DNA of 64,000 nt from Gordionus sp. m RMFG-2023 (taxonomy: Eukaryota > Nematomorpha > Gordioida > Chordodea > Parachordodidae), in contig NC_088776.1 of the NCBI RefSeq assembly GCF_954871325.1, forward strand, positions 17,298,052 to 17,362,051, in the 5' to 3' direction. The first letter of the stretch is position 1. Every line of letters begins with the position of its first letter. The notes beneath the pieces are model-generated. The model saw only the letters and a program-made list of their open reading frames with translations, made no database searches and was not told the DNA's origin. This document shows positions 58,801-63,829 of the stretch, in pieces. The translations under genes and the position numbers were made by a program.

Positions 58801-61278
58801 AGCGAATGACAAAAAACGCCCATCCTGACATTTATTCGTTAATTGGTATTTTAAAAGATAATCAAAGTCTTACCGAACAAAAGGTATTACACTGGTTAAA
58901 CCATGATGGAGAAAAATAAAAAATATGTGATAATTAATAAAAAAAATTGTAAACATAACAAATTATGATTTACTTCTAATTTATTTTTAATTATTGACCA
59001 AGTGTCTGATTTAATTAAATCATCATAATATAAAATATATATGTTAAATGTAAAATATTTGTGTATATACTAAAAAAAATCTAATATAAAATTGATGAAA
59101 GAACGATATACATGGTGGTCCGGTTGAAATGGCACACTTTTACATTTAATCATAACTCCTTAAGTTCCTAAGATTTTTTATGAAATTTTACAGAATGATA
59201 AAATAACTCATTCTTAACAATTCTGCAAAGTTTTATAAATTATTCTTAATAGGTTTAAACTTTATTTAAAAATAAATAAAAAAGAGTTTTTCGATATCAA
59301 ACGATAAAAAAAAATTGATTAAAGATGATTTATATTTAATTAAAATTTTACGATAACAACATTATGGTACCAAACGATTATTTAAGGAATTCCCAAATAA
59401 AGATTATGATTTGAATTAAACCTTTATTGCATAATTCTTTCTAATACTTATGTTGGATGTTATGAAAATAAAATTTATGGAAATCTAATTTGATTTAAGA
59501 ATGAAATGTGCAATGATAACGAGATCATTGGTTCCCTCTACTTTAATTATAAACACACATGCAATCTCCTGACTCCCATCTTGCCACGACCTGGCATAAA
59601 AAAAAGGAAATTTGTCGATCCTTAATTATTTTCCCTTTTTTAACAAGCAACAAGAGTGATAATAGTGATTCAAAGTATGTCGATTACTTAAATGCGAGCT
59701 TTTAAACAAAGAGAATACACTCTTTGATTCCTCACAATTGATAAATATGAATTTGAGCACTTATGAAGTAAAGTTCTCCTATATAAATTTCAAAAAATGT
59801 TTTAAATCTGACTCCATAGGCAAATATTGTGAGAAGTGAAGGACGAATCCCACGGCATATCATGCATTAACAATTCAGCTACCTTGGAGCCATTTGATTT
59901 TCTTTTCGCTGATAATAACCCTTGGTAAATGGGGATTTTTCCCTTTCAAACTTAAATGAGAATAAAGCATAAAAAATATTTCCATCTATATTAAAATATT
60001 ATATTCCTGCAAAATAATCCCTTTTGGACGAGTACTTTAGATTTTTTTTATAAAAAAAGTCGAATGGGGGGGGGGGGGCAAACAAACCCAAAAGAATAAT
60101 TATTTAAAACAATGTACTATATATATATATTATCTCAACCAACCATATTGTTAGTTTAGATTGACTTTTGCGTATTTATATATAAATCTAACGCTATTTA
60201 ATGAAGCTTTCTAAACTATAATAACGAACAAAAACTAAATTAAAATAATCATAATAAGGAAAATCTATCAAAAGGGTGTCTTAACTCTTTAGCAATGGTA
60301 AAAATTTTAAGTCTAAAAGGGAACCTGTGAATAATAACTTAGCTTTGTATTTAATCATTTTTTTATCTCTCGCCCTTTAGTTATCAATTTTAATCTGATC
60401 ATAGTGGGTAAATTTGAAATATGAATTACTTTAAGAATGAACGGCAAAAGAAAATCCAGAGCCTCGTCGCGAAGCTCCCCGTCATATTTTTCTACCGATT
60501 TCTCCAACAAATCACAAATAAAGGTCAAAAGTTCTTGATTATCTAAAAGACCCTCCTATATTTATTTTTTTTAAAATTATTATTGATGATTGAATTAATA
60601 TCGAATCGGGTACAGGCACAAATATATAACTGTTTTTCCTTTCTTTCTTTATACTTAAAAAATTTGACTACCTTTTTTAAAAATATTATGTTATAAATAA
60701 TAATGTTTTTAAATAAAAATTGATGATAATATTTTATATTTTAAAAGGTTTTAATTAAAAATAAAAAGAATAACAAAGAGAAAAACAAACCGTAAATAAA
60801 TACCACACGAGGGAGTCTAAATAATTCCAAATGTTAAGGGTAACTGTTAAATCGGACGAGAGATATAGAGGTACTTGAGACTCATTACCATGAATGACAG
60901 TCGCTAAATTAGTCATACTGCTAGAAGAACTACTGTTGTGGATGGGATTTGAGTCGAGACTAGAAAATTTGGCGAACACCTCATTATTGTTCAAGCTAGA
61001 CGACTCCTTAGTGTTGGAGTAAAACTCGTTGTTATTTGGAAGGGAAGGATTACCATTGTAATTGAGCAGCATGTTGCTGGTATTAATATTAGTGGTGATA
61101 GGGATAGGTATTATGTGGGAGTTGGCCGAAGAATGCTCTAGCTTGACGCCGGACGATAGCTCGGTAGAAGAGTTATCAAGAGAGCTAATAGCTTTCTCCT
61201 CGGCTAAGGCTTTTTTATGGAGGGATAAAAGTCGACTAGCAAGTTCTTTCAATACCTTGCACAAAACTTGCGTCCAAT
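22967..61278 (-). CDS. MED12: Mediator complex subunit 12 (27 exons; N-terminus outside window)
   Basis: MED12 links cyclin C-CDK8 to the core in the Mediator kinase module, acting in the nucleus on RNA polymerase II transcription. Exons from 61278 down to 22967 sum to about 3,200 codons, against about 2,180 for the whole human protein. Matches to animal MED12, in order: DWTQVLCKVL; LLDNQELLTF; RCPSSLVW and GSPLDKLPIEPSKLP; VLHALD; the LCEWAV-like CQWAITLHRSGAHRSLVIAN; NLVIFFGELIR and CRGDL; TLFGIG; a 2,340-nt exon with RYSFVCNSLL, EWLGAFKALCC, ALPSLLAA and GARLTCYLLYRLF; QEWVKELFL; ANLDHWSLRASYLELRLAIK; WLVAPLISKLPAGVQGRVLK; LNPWELIEGL. The C-terminus is Asn/Gln-rich, where vertebrates have poly-Gln. 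Exon phases fit throughout except between 60430 and 54574, where an unseen exon of length 3n+2 is required. The first exons (CDK8-activating N-terminus) are not visible up to 64000. No frame break was found. Confidence 0.93.
23623..23773 (-). CDS. MED12: MED12 exon
   Basis: KHMMENTPKRKISMHQNSHG then RPPSYSSSVTDLQSDK. The donor GTATTA is chosen for phase and completes a proline with the last exon. Confidence 0.72.
23900..24028 (-). CDS. MED12: MED12 exon
   Basis: LDQSFDHFDFDNEENASKMF then STENIAIGLSKMHQQN. Acceptor ATACAG, donor GTTAAA, phases consistent on both sides. Confidence 0.75.
24244..24963 (-). CDS. MED12: MED12 exon, Pro/Gln/Asn-rich
   Basis: About 240 codons, starting YERQQQAYLNINNPISGVNS. 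It corresponds to the Pro/Gln/Leu domain of animal MED12 by position and composition, not by residue match. The donor GTTATT lies just before an in-frame stop. Confidence 0.8.
25108..25420 (-). CDS. MED12: MED12 exon, Gln/His-rich
   Basis: Starts ASSAKQNQQAQLLQLQQHQN. Low-complexity Gln/His/Asn region. The donor GTTTAC at 25107 gives phase 1, matching the next exon. Confidence 0.8.
25947..26081 (-). CDS. MED12: MED12 exon, basic segment
   Basis: 45 codons; APKKPKQQRRKRQPKNALPS resembles the KKKSTKGKKRSQPATKTED segment. Possible nuclear localisation signal. Confidence 0.82.
26366..26796. mobile_element. hAT-type MITE with GGCCCGG palindromes, 431 bp
   Basis: Ends TAGAGATCTGCA and, inverted, TAGTGATCTACA, with GC-rich subterminal blocks (GGCCCGGCCCG, TTCGGGCCGGGC). 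Flanked by 8-bp near-copies CTTTAAAT (26358-26365) and CTTTACAT (26797-26804). It lies in a MED12 intron. No coding frame. Confidence 0.78.
26903..27045 (-). CDS. MED12: MED12 exon (linker)
   Basis: 47 codons (GHLILPSVSLRIKEEPISDK to YEACNIESS). It is weakly conserved. It is supported by an ATTAG acceptor, a GTTTAT donor, an open frame, and the fact that without it the flanking exons are out of phase. IKEEP resembles a SUMO-type motif. Confidence 0.75.
27203..27503 (-). CDS. MED12: MED12 exon, NPWELIEGL block
   Basis: TLNPWELIEGLPKS, LSWFNARKT and YESLLLHTHHL, matching ISPWDLFEGLK...WGWFGTVRV...RLLLYHTHL. Phase 1 end before GTGGGA. Confidence 0.93.
27950..28210. repeat. Tandem duplication, about 120-130 bp period
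   Basis: The block ATTAATTTAAAT(A/G)GTGAGAATA followed by GAAATGAATATTCAAATTAT occurs twice within the intron between MED12 exons at 27503 and 34704. Confidence 0.65.
29395..30387 (+). pseudogene. LINE EEP-type endonuclease domain
   Basis: Blocks: RVATWNIGSM (start of the fold), IDVCCIQETRWKG (metal-binding Glu), YVPQVG, LAGDLNGHVG (Asp/Asn pair), TYKSGSTKSAVDYLLLRR (catalytic Asp) and GEECINQHRLVVGDL (final His). The frame is open back through TWN before the first methionine at 29449. It ends at a TGA where relatives carry Trp (ETW-stop-WNPKVAK). Confidence 0.88.
30545..31335. mobile_element. Non-autonomous hAT element inside the LINE, 791 bp
   Basis: Ends CAGGGTTG and, inverted, CAGGGTTG, flanked by perfect 8-bp duplications CACGAGTT (30537-30544 and 31336-31343). 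Both subterminal regions are packed with copies of a GGTCAATTGACC / GGTCAAATACGG type palindrome, likely transposase-binding sites. A 72-codon frame at 30710-30928 may be a relic of an internal gene; nothing recognisable. Confidence 0.93.
31383..32495 (+). pseudogene. LINE reverse transcriptase domain
   Basis: KKMKKGKASG, EDWRRSIIIPVCKGKGDPLD, AFVDLEKAFDRVPRE, GLHQGSVLSPLLFILVMDVV and the catalytic YADDLVIMA are all present and in frame, so the polymerase core itself looks whole. It is followed by the first half of a cysteine finger (CGVCGKGV) and a stop where relatives continue. Confidence 0.92.
32455..33246 (+). pseudogene. LINE C-terminal region
   Basis: After the finger (CTRCQKWVHKRC, then CKTC after a frameshift), the frame reads LGDMLNPDGGVDSAVVARIR, CLVYGGETWAMKA, RNRLRWFGHVERM, and GSRPRGRPKMTW to the stop at 33244-33246. 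These blocks are typical of the C-terminal part of invertebrate LINE proteins. Confidence 0.85.
33294..34703. other. MED12 intron remainder, no feature seen
   Basis: AT-rich; no coding block, repeat pair or element ends were recognised on either strand. Confidence 0.4.
34704..34850 (-). CDS. MED12: MED12 exon
   Basis: 49 codons: KELAEKIELEKLEMLKILFP then FPRNSEKIVMFDQL, matching [20 protein letters not shown]. The intron that follows is 7.2 kb and holds a LINE. Confidence 0.88.
34923..35392 (-). CDS. MED12: MED12 exon
   Basis: YYTIFDILTTLVTSCLL then DEGQKKCYYTLCKKLKVKK, matching FTTVLDMLSVLINGTLA...EENKRAYMNLAKKLQ. It ends in a lysine-rich run before the donor GTAAGAG. Confidence 0.88.
35934..36430 (-). 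CDS. MED12: MED12 exon
   Basis: SSIHTQLTTLLRTCHDDRHV, then FELRLSIVAEMIDLVINAS and DWCFLLVQILASD, matching [20 protein letters not shown]...LKLRLNLVGGMFDTVQ...WAMLLLEIIISG. Confidence 0.9.
36638..36900 (-). CDS. MED12: MED12 exon
   Basis: VLESGAHWATSSLNKLEREK and SLLNHGPFLLLVRTCLARSK, matching LEKGQHLG...[20 protein letters not shown]...LVLTCLKGQ. The donor GTTTGT at 36637 is chosen because it gives the phase the next exon needs. Confidence 0.85.
37103..37653 (-). CDS. MED12: MED12 exon, WLVAPL block
   Basis: A long Ser/Pro/Asp-rich insert, then REGIWLVAPLISKLPAGVQG and RVLKYAGQ, matching [20 protein letters not shown]. Confidence 0.94.
37992..38607 (-). CDS. MED12: MED12 exon, ICYP / LDHW block
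   Basis: AFKLLHLICYPDGG, then VSRVLANLDHWSLRASYLEL and RLAIKQR, matching LMQLICYPHRL...[20 protein letters not shown]. It ends in a basic, Gly-rich segment (RRKRGRPPLS, an AT-hook-like GRP core). Confidence 0.93.
38662..40117 (+). mobile_element. Truncated hAT transposon with GGGCGGG ends, 1.46 kb
   Basis: Inverted ends TAGATGTCTGCATTAGGCGG and TAGAGGTCTGCATTGGGCGG, followed by GGCGGGC repeats on both sides, are flanked by 8-bp near-copies ATACAGCT (38654-38661) and ATACAGAT (40118-40125). It lies in the MED12 intron between 38607 and 40816. It codes only the C-terminal part of a transposase. Confidence 0.85.
38914..39680 (+). pseudogene. hAT (Ac-like) transposase C-terminal half
   Basis: A first part at 38914-39195 (KFRQMRMLTSEEINEVKKHI) and a second part near 39441-39680 with LPKLSRLARKILAIPANSAS then PERGFSIAGRFLEQRRTCLN and SLLFLHYN, the Ac-type dimerisation domain. 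The catalytic N-terminal half is missing, so the element depends on others to move. Confidence 0.78.
40816..40948 (-). CDS. MED12: MED12 exon
   Basis: FNQFSQEVLLILTDQEWVKE then LDPLLSHKQ, matching VYAKYVLRSICQQEWVGER...LQDPVLSSAQ. Confidence 0.88.
41113..41266 (-). CDS. MED12: MED12 exon
   Basis: SSISVTDSVSNSERRKRVSK then PDPDSVYNTYWDFEKVGEIL; the start matches the NISVETASLD neighbourhood. Its phases (2 bases in, phase 2 out) fit both neighbours. Confidence 0.75.
41808..44147 (-). CDS. MED12: MED12 large central exon (2,340 nt)
   Basis: About 780 codons of helical repeats. Conserved blocks: NPLDVLRVFSCFP, the LCAQLTGTL region, SIYSFVYDLWSSC, KRYSFVCNSLLTMM, EWLGAFKALCCP, FSLEDFIKHVALPSLLAA and GARLTCYLLYRLF, ending HGISIGALLAVFKALIL. 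His-rich and Asn/Ser-rich inserts are absent from vertebrates. It is less AT-rich than the introns. The antisense open frame 42088-42375 is a shadow. Confidence 0.95.
44591..47565 (-). mobile_element. DNA transposon with about 500-bp terminal inverted repeats, unassigned superfamily
   Basis: Left end ATTCCACGTCAAATCGATCA and inverted right end ATTCCATGTCAAATCGATCA. Inverted similarity runs for roughly 500 bases on each side (44595 to about 45080; about 47045 to 47564), including CGACCGACCCCTTTT, TTCTGGAATTATTTAGAAGG and the GGCGACGCTATCGACT block. The minus-strand transposase lies between them. No clear target duplication was seen (CTATG near both ends is possible). It lies in the MED12 intron between 44147 and 48633. 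Confidence 0.82.
45333..46690 (-). pseudogene. Unassigned transposase with FSDGAAAQYKN / SHGKSACDG blocks
   Basis: Minus strand. The probable start is near 46687 (MDIPNIKISRCCNPFN, Cys-rich). A central open frame of 242 codons (46394-45666) contains FGDCAQCPG, YIVQADFAENYAF, LVHNTIAVHIFQKYL, FFYFSDGAAAQYKNRKNLIN, LCHHEYDF and EWHFWATSHGKSACDG. A C-terminal frame (45515-45333) has RFDKARTIPGTQKFHAFYPI. The three Asp residues (ADF, FSDG, CDG) could form an RNase-H-fold catalytic set; that is inference. I recall this protein type as a frequent uncharacterised repeat protein in invertebrates, but cannot name the superfamily. In-frame stops and a shift after CDGG show this copy is broken, though introns could explain some gaps. 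Confidence 0.65.
48633..48989 (-). CDS. MED12: MED12 exon, linker and FGIG block
   Basis: A Ser/Pro/Asn-rich linker then YQYLYHFPVFASRDVTTRRK and TLFGIGHMATRVKRDIDTLS, matching THFPIPQEES...[20 protein letters not shown]. The donor is taken as GTTTGT at 48632; the phase fits the next exon. Confidence 0.85.
48990..51150. other. MED12 intron with a Tc1/mariner remnant
   Basis: AT-rich intron of about 2.2 kb. Other than the remnant at 50000-50480 and a TA repeat near 49815, I see no feature. Confidence 0.5.
50000..50480 (-). pseudogene. Tc1/mariner transposase remnant
   Basis: On the minus strand near 50470-50380 VLYSGESWFEMNND resembles the W-S-D-E-S-x-F block, and near 50130-50060 YFGWPASSPLLNPIKTLRE matches WPAQSPDLNPIENLW of Tc1-like transposases. 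Many stops; the D residues of the core are partly replaced. An old relic. Confidence 0.72.
51151..51229 (-). CDS. MED12: MED12 short linker exon
   Basis: 26 codons (VLSTIPNKPTKENQISFDKT). It has proper acceptor TTAAG, donor GTAATT and matching phases on both sides. It lies in the poorly conserved linker, so the call rests on phase and order. Confidence 0.65.
51497..51678 (-). CDS. MED12: MED12 exon
   Basis: FSNLVIFFGELIRLNIFDYD and IKILICRGDLDTSDL match [20 protein letters not shown]...LISRGDLAFG. Confidence 0.92.
51954..52098 (-). CDS. MED12: MED12 exon
   Basis: An acidic linker (DDNSDMSESGFNEEEEGG) then APILQKILIKFLDLYAPIL, matching APIFQDVLLQFLDTQAPML. Phase 1 end before GTTTAA. Confidence 0.9.
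52444..52578 (-). CDS. MED12: MED12 exon, LCEWAV domain core
   Basis: 45 codons: EEPVIFIMCQWAITLHRSG then AHRSLVIANLFAMR, the signature of the MED12 LCEWAV domain ([20 protein letters not shown] in human). Confidence 0.93.
52878..53032 (-). CDS. MED12: MED12 exon
   Basis: Encodes KVINVIIDVLHALDHHDYNK to SLYDKIFSPF, matching GRVLHTLEVLDSHSF...SLCNRIF. It begins after CATCCAG and completes a glycine. Confidence 0.85.
53326..53425 (-). CDS. MED12: MED12 exon
   Basis: 33 codons, MKNALLDKERLIKKRSTMAE to LWALGKNKPSCI, aligning with the charged helix [20 protein letters not shown]...RWSFDKC. Acceptor TATAG, donor GTTAGA, phase 1 end. Confidence 0.8.
53507..53698 (-). other. Unassigned open frame in a MED12 intron
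   Basis: About 60 codons preceded by a good acceptor (TCTACAG at about 53690) and reading AALTIYYLNTSQTHPHLKKL then PLYFSYRTHNLRNLPKKGFV. No confident donor before the stop, and no similarity to MED12 noticed. The flanking exons already join in phase without it. It could be an optional exon or a repeat fragment. Confidence 0.25.
54328..54574 (-). CDS. MED12: MED12 exon with PSALVW / GSPLD block
   Basis: Encodes FRFHDCLHHRNAILNLSN, TLRCPSSLVW and GSPLDKLPIEPSKLPTPN, closely matching CCPSALVWHYS...GSPLDHLPIAPSNLPMP. It starts with the last base of a codon, so the preceding exon must end in phase 2. Confidence 0.9.
55281..55484 (+). other. Unassigned 67-codon open frame
   Basis: MDSIPLLRLAYYRMGISEST then VSRKELYCEIEDFKRYVENA and a charged helical end. 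Its composition is less AT-biased than the surroundings. No family recognised. It lies antisense in a MED12 intron next to the MULE pair and could be part of a transposon. Confidence 0.3.
55901..57270 (-). pseudogene. MULE transposase, left copy
   Basis: Minus strand. 56585-56397 reads MYNQTMIPIICALLSDKRKE then ELFQIIIEHLKWYPFFAEMA; 56131-55901 ends RSNNHLEGYHHSLQRMAKNA and HPDIYSLIYILEDN. The finger region at about 57120-57000 is visible but full of stops. Same family as the right copy. Confidence 0.7.
57627..58918 (+). pseudogene. MULE transposase with FLYWCH-like finger, right copy
   Basis: Parts in order: YFNANTRIFGKLLHKK and IIYYRCLNENCKVTCKYV (a C/H finger near 57780-57850), IVFGWATLVNLSS, YIFMNGTFYTGPCYFSQIYT and IHIMYNQSMIPIIYAL (MULE catalytic DGTF-like block with N in place of D), KIQGSGSNNHLEGYHQSLKR after an AG acceptor at about 58741, and a stop at 58918. 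Frames are broken in several places; some gaps look like introns. Confidence 0.7.
59216..60429. other. MED12 intron part; missing exon probably here or nearby
   Basis: AT-rich with a G13 run near 60066. Phase arithmetic needs at least one more MED12 exon between 60430 and 54574. I scanned this stretch on the minus strand and found no segment that has both splice sites and the expected similarity. Confidence 0.35.
60430..60555 (-). CDS. MED12: MED12 exon 2 in window
   Basis: 42 codons, EGLLDNQELLTFICDLLEKS to LDFLLPFILK, matching the GMLDRHEFLTWVLECFEKI...LLLPLLLRY block. Acceptor ATAG, donor GTAATT. About 50 further codons stay open past the donor but have no similarity. Confidence 0.88.
60791..61278 (-). 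CDS. MED12: MED12 exon 1 in window
   Basis: Starts after CCCCAG, two bases into a codon, then WTQVLCKVLKELASRLLSLH, matching the WTQIITKYLWEQL block of human MED12. A Ser/Asn-rich insert follows, then NIWNYLDSLVWYLFT. Donor GTTTGT. Confidence 0.85.
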
Positions 61279-62010
61279 CTGGGGATTTTTTTTATAGAAT
61301 CATGTTTATAAGTGGATGAGAAATGAGTTATAAAGTATGAATTCATAATGAAAAAGTATGGTCGACTCCTCAGTAAATTTTGACTTTAAGTCTTTGATTT
61401 AGTTAGAATTCATTAATAAAAATCTGAGGTAAGGGAAAGATTAAAGACCTAAAATCTCTAAAACCTCTCCAATTCTAAAATTCTCAAAGGTGACTCGTGT
61501 AAATAAAAAAAAAGTTCCGGTGATGATTAACAAAATTAATCCCTTTGATAAAATATAATAATCATTTGATAAATAATGAATTTTAAATAAATTCCAACTA
61601 TTATACTTTAAAATGTACCTCTGAATTACGTTTATATTATAATTTTAATAATAAAAAATTGTTAATTGTTTACTACTTATATATATATATATCTATTTCA
61701 TGTTTGATTTCTTTTCGATTTTATTATATCAAGATATGGTCTTGGTATTATTGGATTTTAAAACTCATCAACAATATCTGGTATAGAATTAATAATCGTA
61801 GAAGATAAATCACCTCTAATATAACGTATTAGGGATCTTAAAAATTTATATAAACTTATAATAAAGTTTAAAGGAGAATTAGACCGTATTTCATCATTTC
61901 AATATCATTGTGCACTTCTTTATTTTTAGTGCATCGATTTAATGTTTTATAAAATGTGTAATAATGATTATTTTCTATATATCTATTTTTCTTTTACCCA
62001 AGTAGTAATG
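61279..62010. other. MED12 intron part, no feature seen
   Basis: AT-rich with a TA repeat near 61680. The MED12 exons upstream of 61278 were not found here. Confidence 0.4.
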
Positions 62011-62502
62011 TAAAATTGTGTTTTGTTATGCAAATTGTTTTTGTTTTTTTTTGGTATAAAATGTACATGAAGGGTTAATTTATAATTTTTTAATATTCAT
62101 TTTCAAGTTAATTGTTATATTATATTTTTCTACAAACAATTTATTTAGTATAAGAAATTAATTTTTGTAATATTCAGATTTTAGAAACGAAATTGCTTTA
62201 TTTCTCTTAATTTAAAGATGAATTGGATGTTAAAGGAATTATTAAAAAATTTAAATATTTGTGGGATAAAAAAAAAGAGATATAAAGTATTGTTATACAA
62301 AATTATAATCACTATTATTTTTTTTGTAACTAAATTTCCATTCATTATATTTATATTGTATCGTAAATAAATTAATTAATTTCAACATAGTTCACACACA
62401 ATTCTTAAAGTGGTGTAGGAGTGAGGAAAATTTAAAATAAAATTGAACCAGGGAAGGAAGATTTCAAAAGGAAAATTAAAGGTAAAAAAATACGATTAAT
62501 TA

Positions 62503-63003
62503 ATGACATATTTATGCTATTTTTTAGTAATAATTTTAATAGTATTTCTTTATTCAATTAATTTCAGTAGAATATTTAAACTTTTTTTGATTAAATTTTT
62601 GTTGTACTTTGTAATGTATAATACACAGATAAACATGTGGAATTTTTTAATAGATAACATATTGTTAATAGTAATAGTTCTTGTGTTGATGATTTTAGTT
62701 TTTGTATTAGGTATAACAATAGGGAGAAATACGGTATATATTAAGATAGAAAGTAGAGAATTAGAAAAATTGAAAAAATTAATAAGAGAGGAAGATAATA
62801 TAAGACCTATAGATAATTACCGACAGATAAGGTGCTATAGTTGTGGTCAACCGGATCACATGTCGCGAGAGTGTGAATTAGCCAAAGATTTAAAGTGGGC
62901 GAGATGTGGCAAGAATGGCCACGTAGCAATAAAATGTAGAGTGAACAATTTGTTAATGAGATGCAATATATGTGGAAGAAGGACACACACAAGAAAGGTG
63001 TAA
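62503..63003 (+). pseudogene. Gag-like frame with membrane segment and zinc knuckles (fossil)
   Basis: 166 codons. There are one or two hydrophobic N-terminal stretches (ILLIVIVLVLMILVFVLGIT), then a charged helix, then CYSCGQPDHMSREC, a second H/C knuckle (CGKNGHVAIKC) and a third CNIC start. The knuckles are typical of nucleocapsid regions of LTR elements. Treated as a relic of the element above. Confidence 0.6.
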
Positions 63004-63058
63004 GAACTGACTAGAAAAAGATTTTGATTTTTATGATAATTTTGTTAATAATAAATTT

Positions 63059-63274
63059 TTGAATTTTGTTAATTATAAATCATGTGATAAAAATAGAAGT
63101 ATAGATAAAAAGAGAGATTTAAAGATAGAAAGTAGAAATTTTGAAATATTAGAAGATTTTTTAAAGAAGAATAGATGCCCGAGAATCAAGATAAAGATTG
63201 AGGAAGTAGAAATATGTTTTTTATTAGATACAGGAGCTGAGATGAAAGATAAGAGCCAAACAATTAGATGGTAG
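63059..63274 (+). pseudogene. Protease-like fragment (fossil)
   Basis: Contains CFLLDTGAE, the active-site motif of retroviral-type aspartic proteases, preceded by a lysine-rich segment. Part of the same fossil. Confidence 0.6.
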
Positions 63275-63829
63275 CGTTGTGAAAATTTTAGGTTAGTATA
63301 GGATAAGGTTGCCTGGAATTAATAAAAATATAACTTTATGGATAACTACGTTACTTTTAAGAATTGTGTGTGTTAGAGAAAGAAATACAATGTTGAGATT
63401 AATTAATTTATTTACGATACAATATAAATATAATGAATGTGAAATACAAAATAAAAATATGAAATTTAGTTACAAAAAAAATAATAGTCATAATTTTGTA
63501 TAACAATACTTTATACCACTTTTTTTTTATCCCACAATTATTCAAATTTTTTTAATAATTCCTTTAACATCCAATTCATCTTTAAATTAAAAAAAATAAA
63601 GTGCAATTTCGTTTCTAAAATCTGAATATTACAAAAATTAATTTCTTATGTTAAATAAATTGTTTGTTAAAAAATATAATATAACTATTAACTTGAAAAT
63701 GAATATTAAAAAAATATAAATTAACCCTTAATGTATATTTTATACCAAAAAAAACAAAAACCATTTGCATAACAAAACACAATTTTGCATAATTTAGAAC
63801 ACCCCAACACTTAAGCATGTTTTTCACCT

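Larger units (their letters stand above)
55585..59215. mobile_element. Head-to-head pair of MULE-like transposons (large inverted repeat)
   Basis: Two arms of about 1.6-1.7 kb (about 55585-57300, minus; about 57600-59215, plus) are inverted copies with a spacer of about 0.3 kb. Matching landmarks include GTAAATATGTTCAGG, AATCATACAATACTATTTCG-like, CCTTTAGATACAAATNTG and the conserved NNHLEGYH coding block. The outer ends share CATAACTCC...TAAGTTC. It may be one palindromic element or two insertions. It lies in the MED12 intron 54575-60429. Confidence 0.75.
62012..63785 (+). mobile_element. Retrovirus-like fossil (zinc knuckles and protease) between inverted repeats
   Basis: Inverted arms of about 300 bp (about 62012-62315 and 63477-63785) share AAAATTGTGTTTTGTTATGC, TAACATCCAATTCATCTTTA (inverted) and a GTATTGTTATACAAAATTAT block. 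Between them, on the plus strand, lie a reading frame with CCHC-type zinc knuckles (62503-63003) and a segment with a retroviral-type aspartic protease motif LLDTGAE (about 63220-63240). No reverse transcriptase or integrase was seen. It is an incomplete, broken copy with a handful of breaks, and not recent. Inverted rather than direct flanking repeats suggest two oppositely oriented insertions or a rearrangement. Confidence 0.6.

Noticed and set aside
59690-59775. Candidate for the missing MED12 exon (YLSIVRNQRVYSLCLKARI on the minus strand)
   Set aside because: It has a possible acceptor and weak resemblance to the YLSRRLAYF block, but a stop precedes the only donor and the phase does not fit.
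60268-60429. About 50 open codons directly after the MED12 exon ending at 60430
   Set aside because: No similarity to MED12 past the GTAATT donor. The open stretch looks accidental in AT-rich intron.
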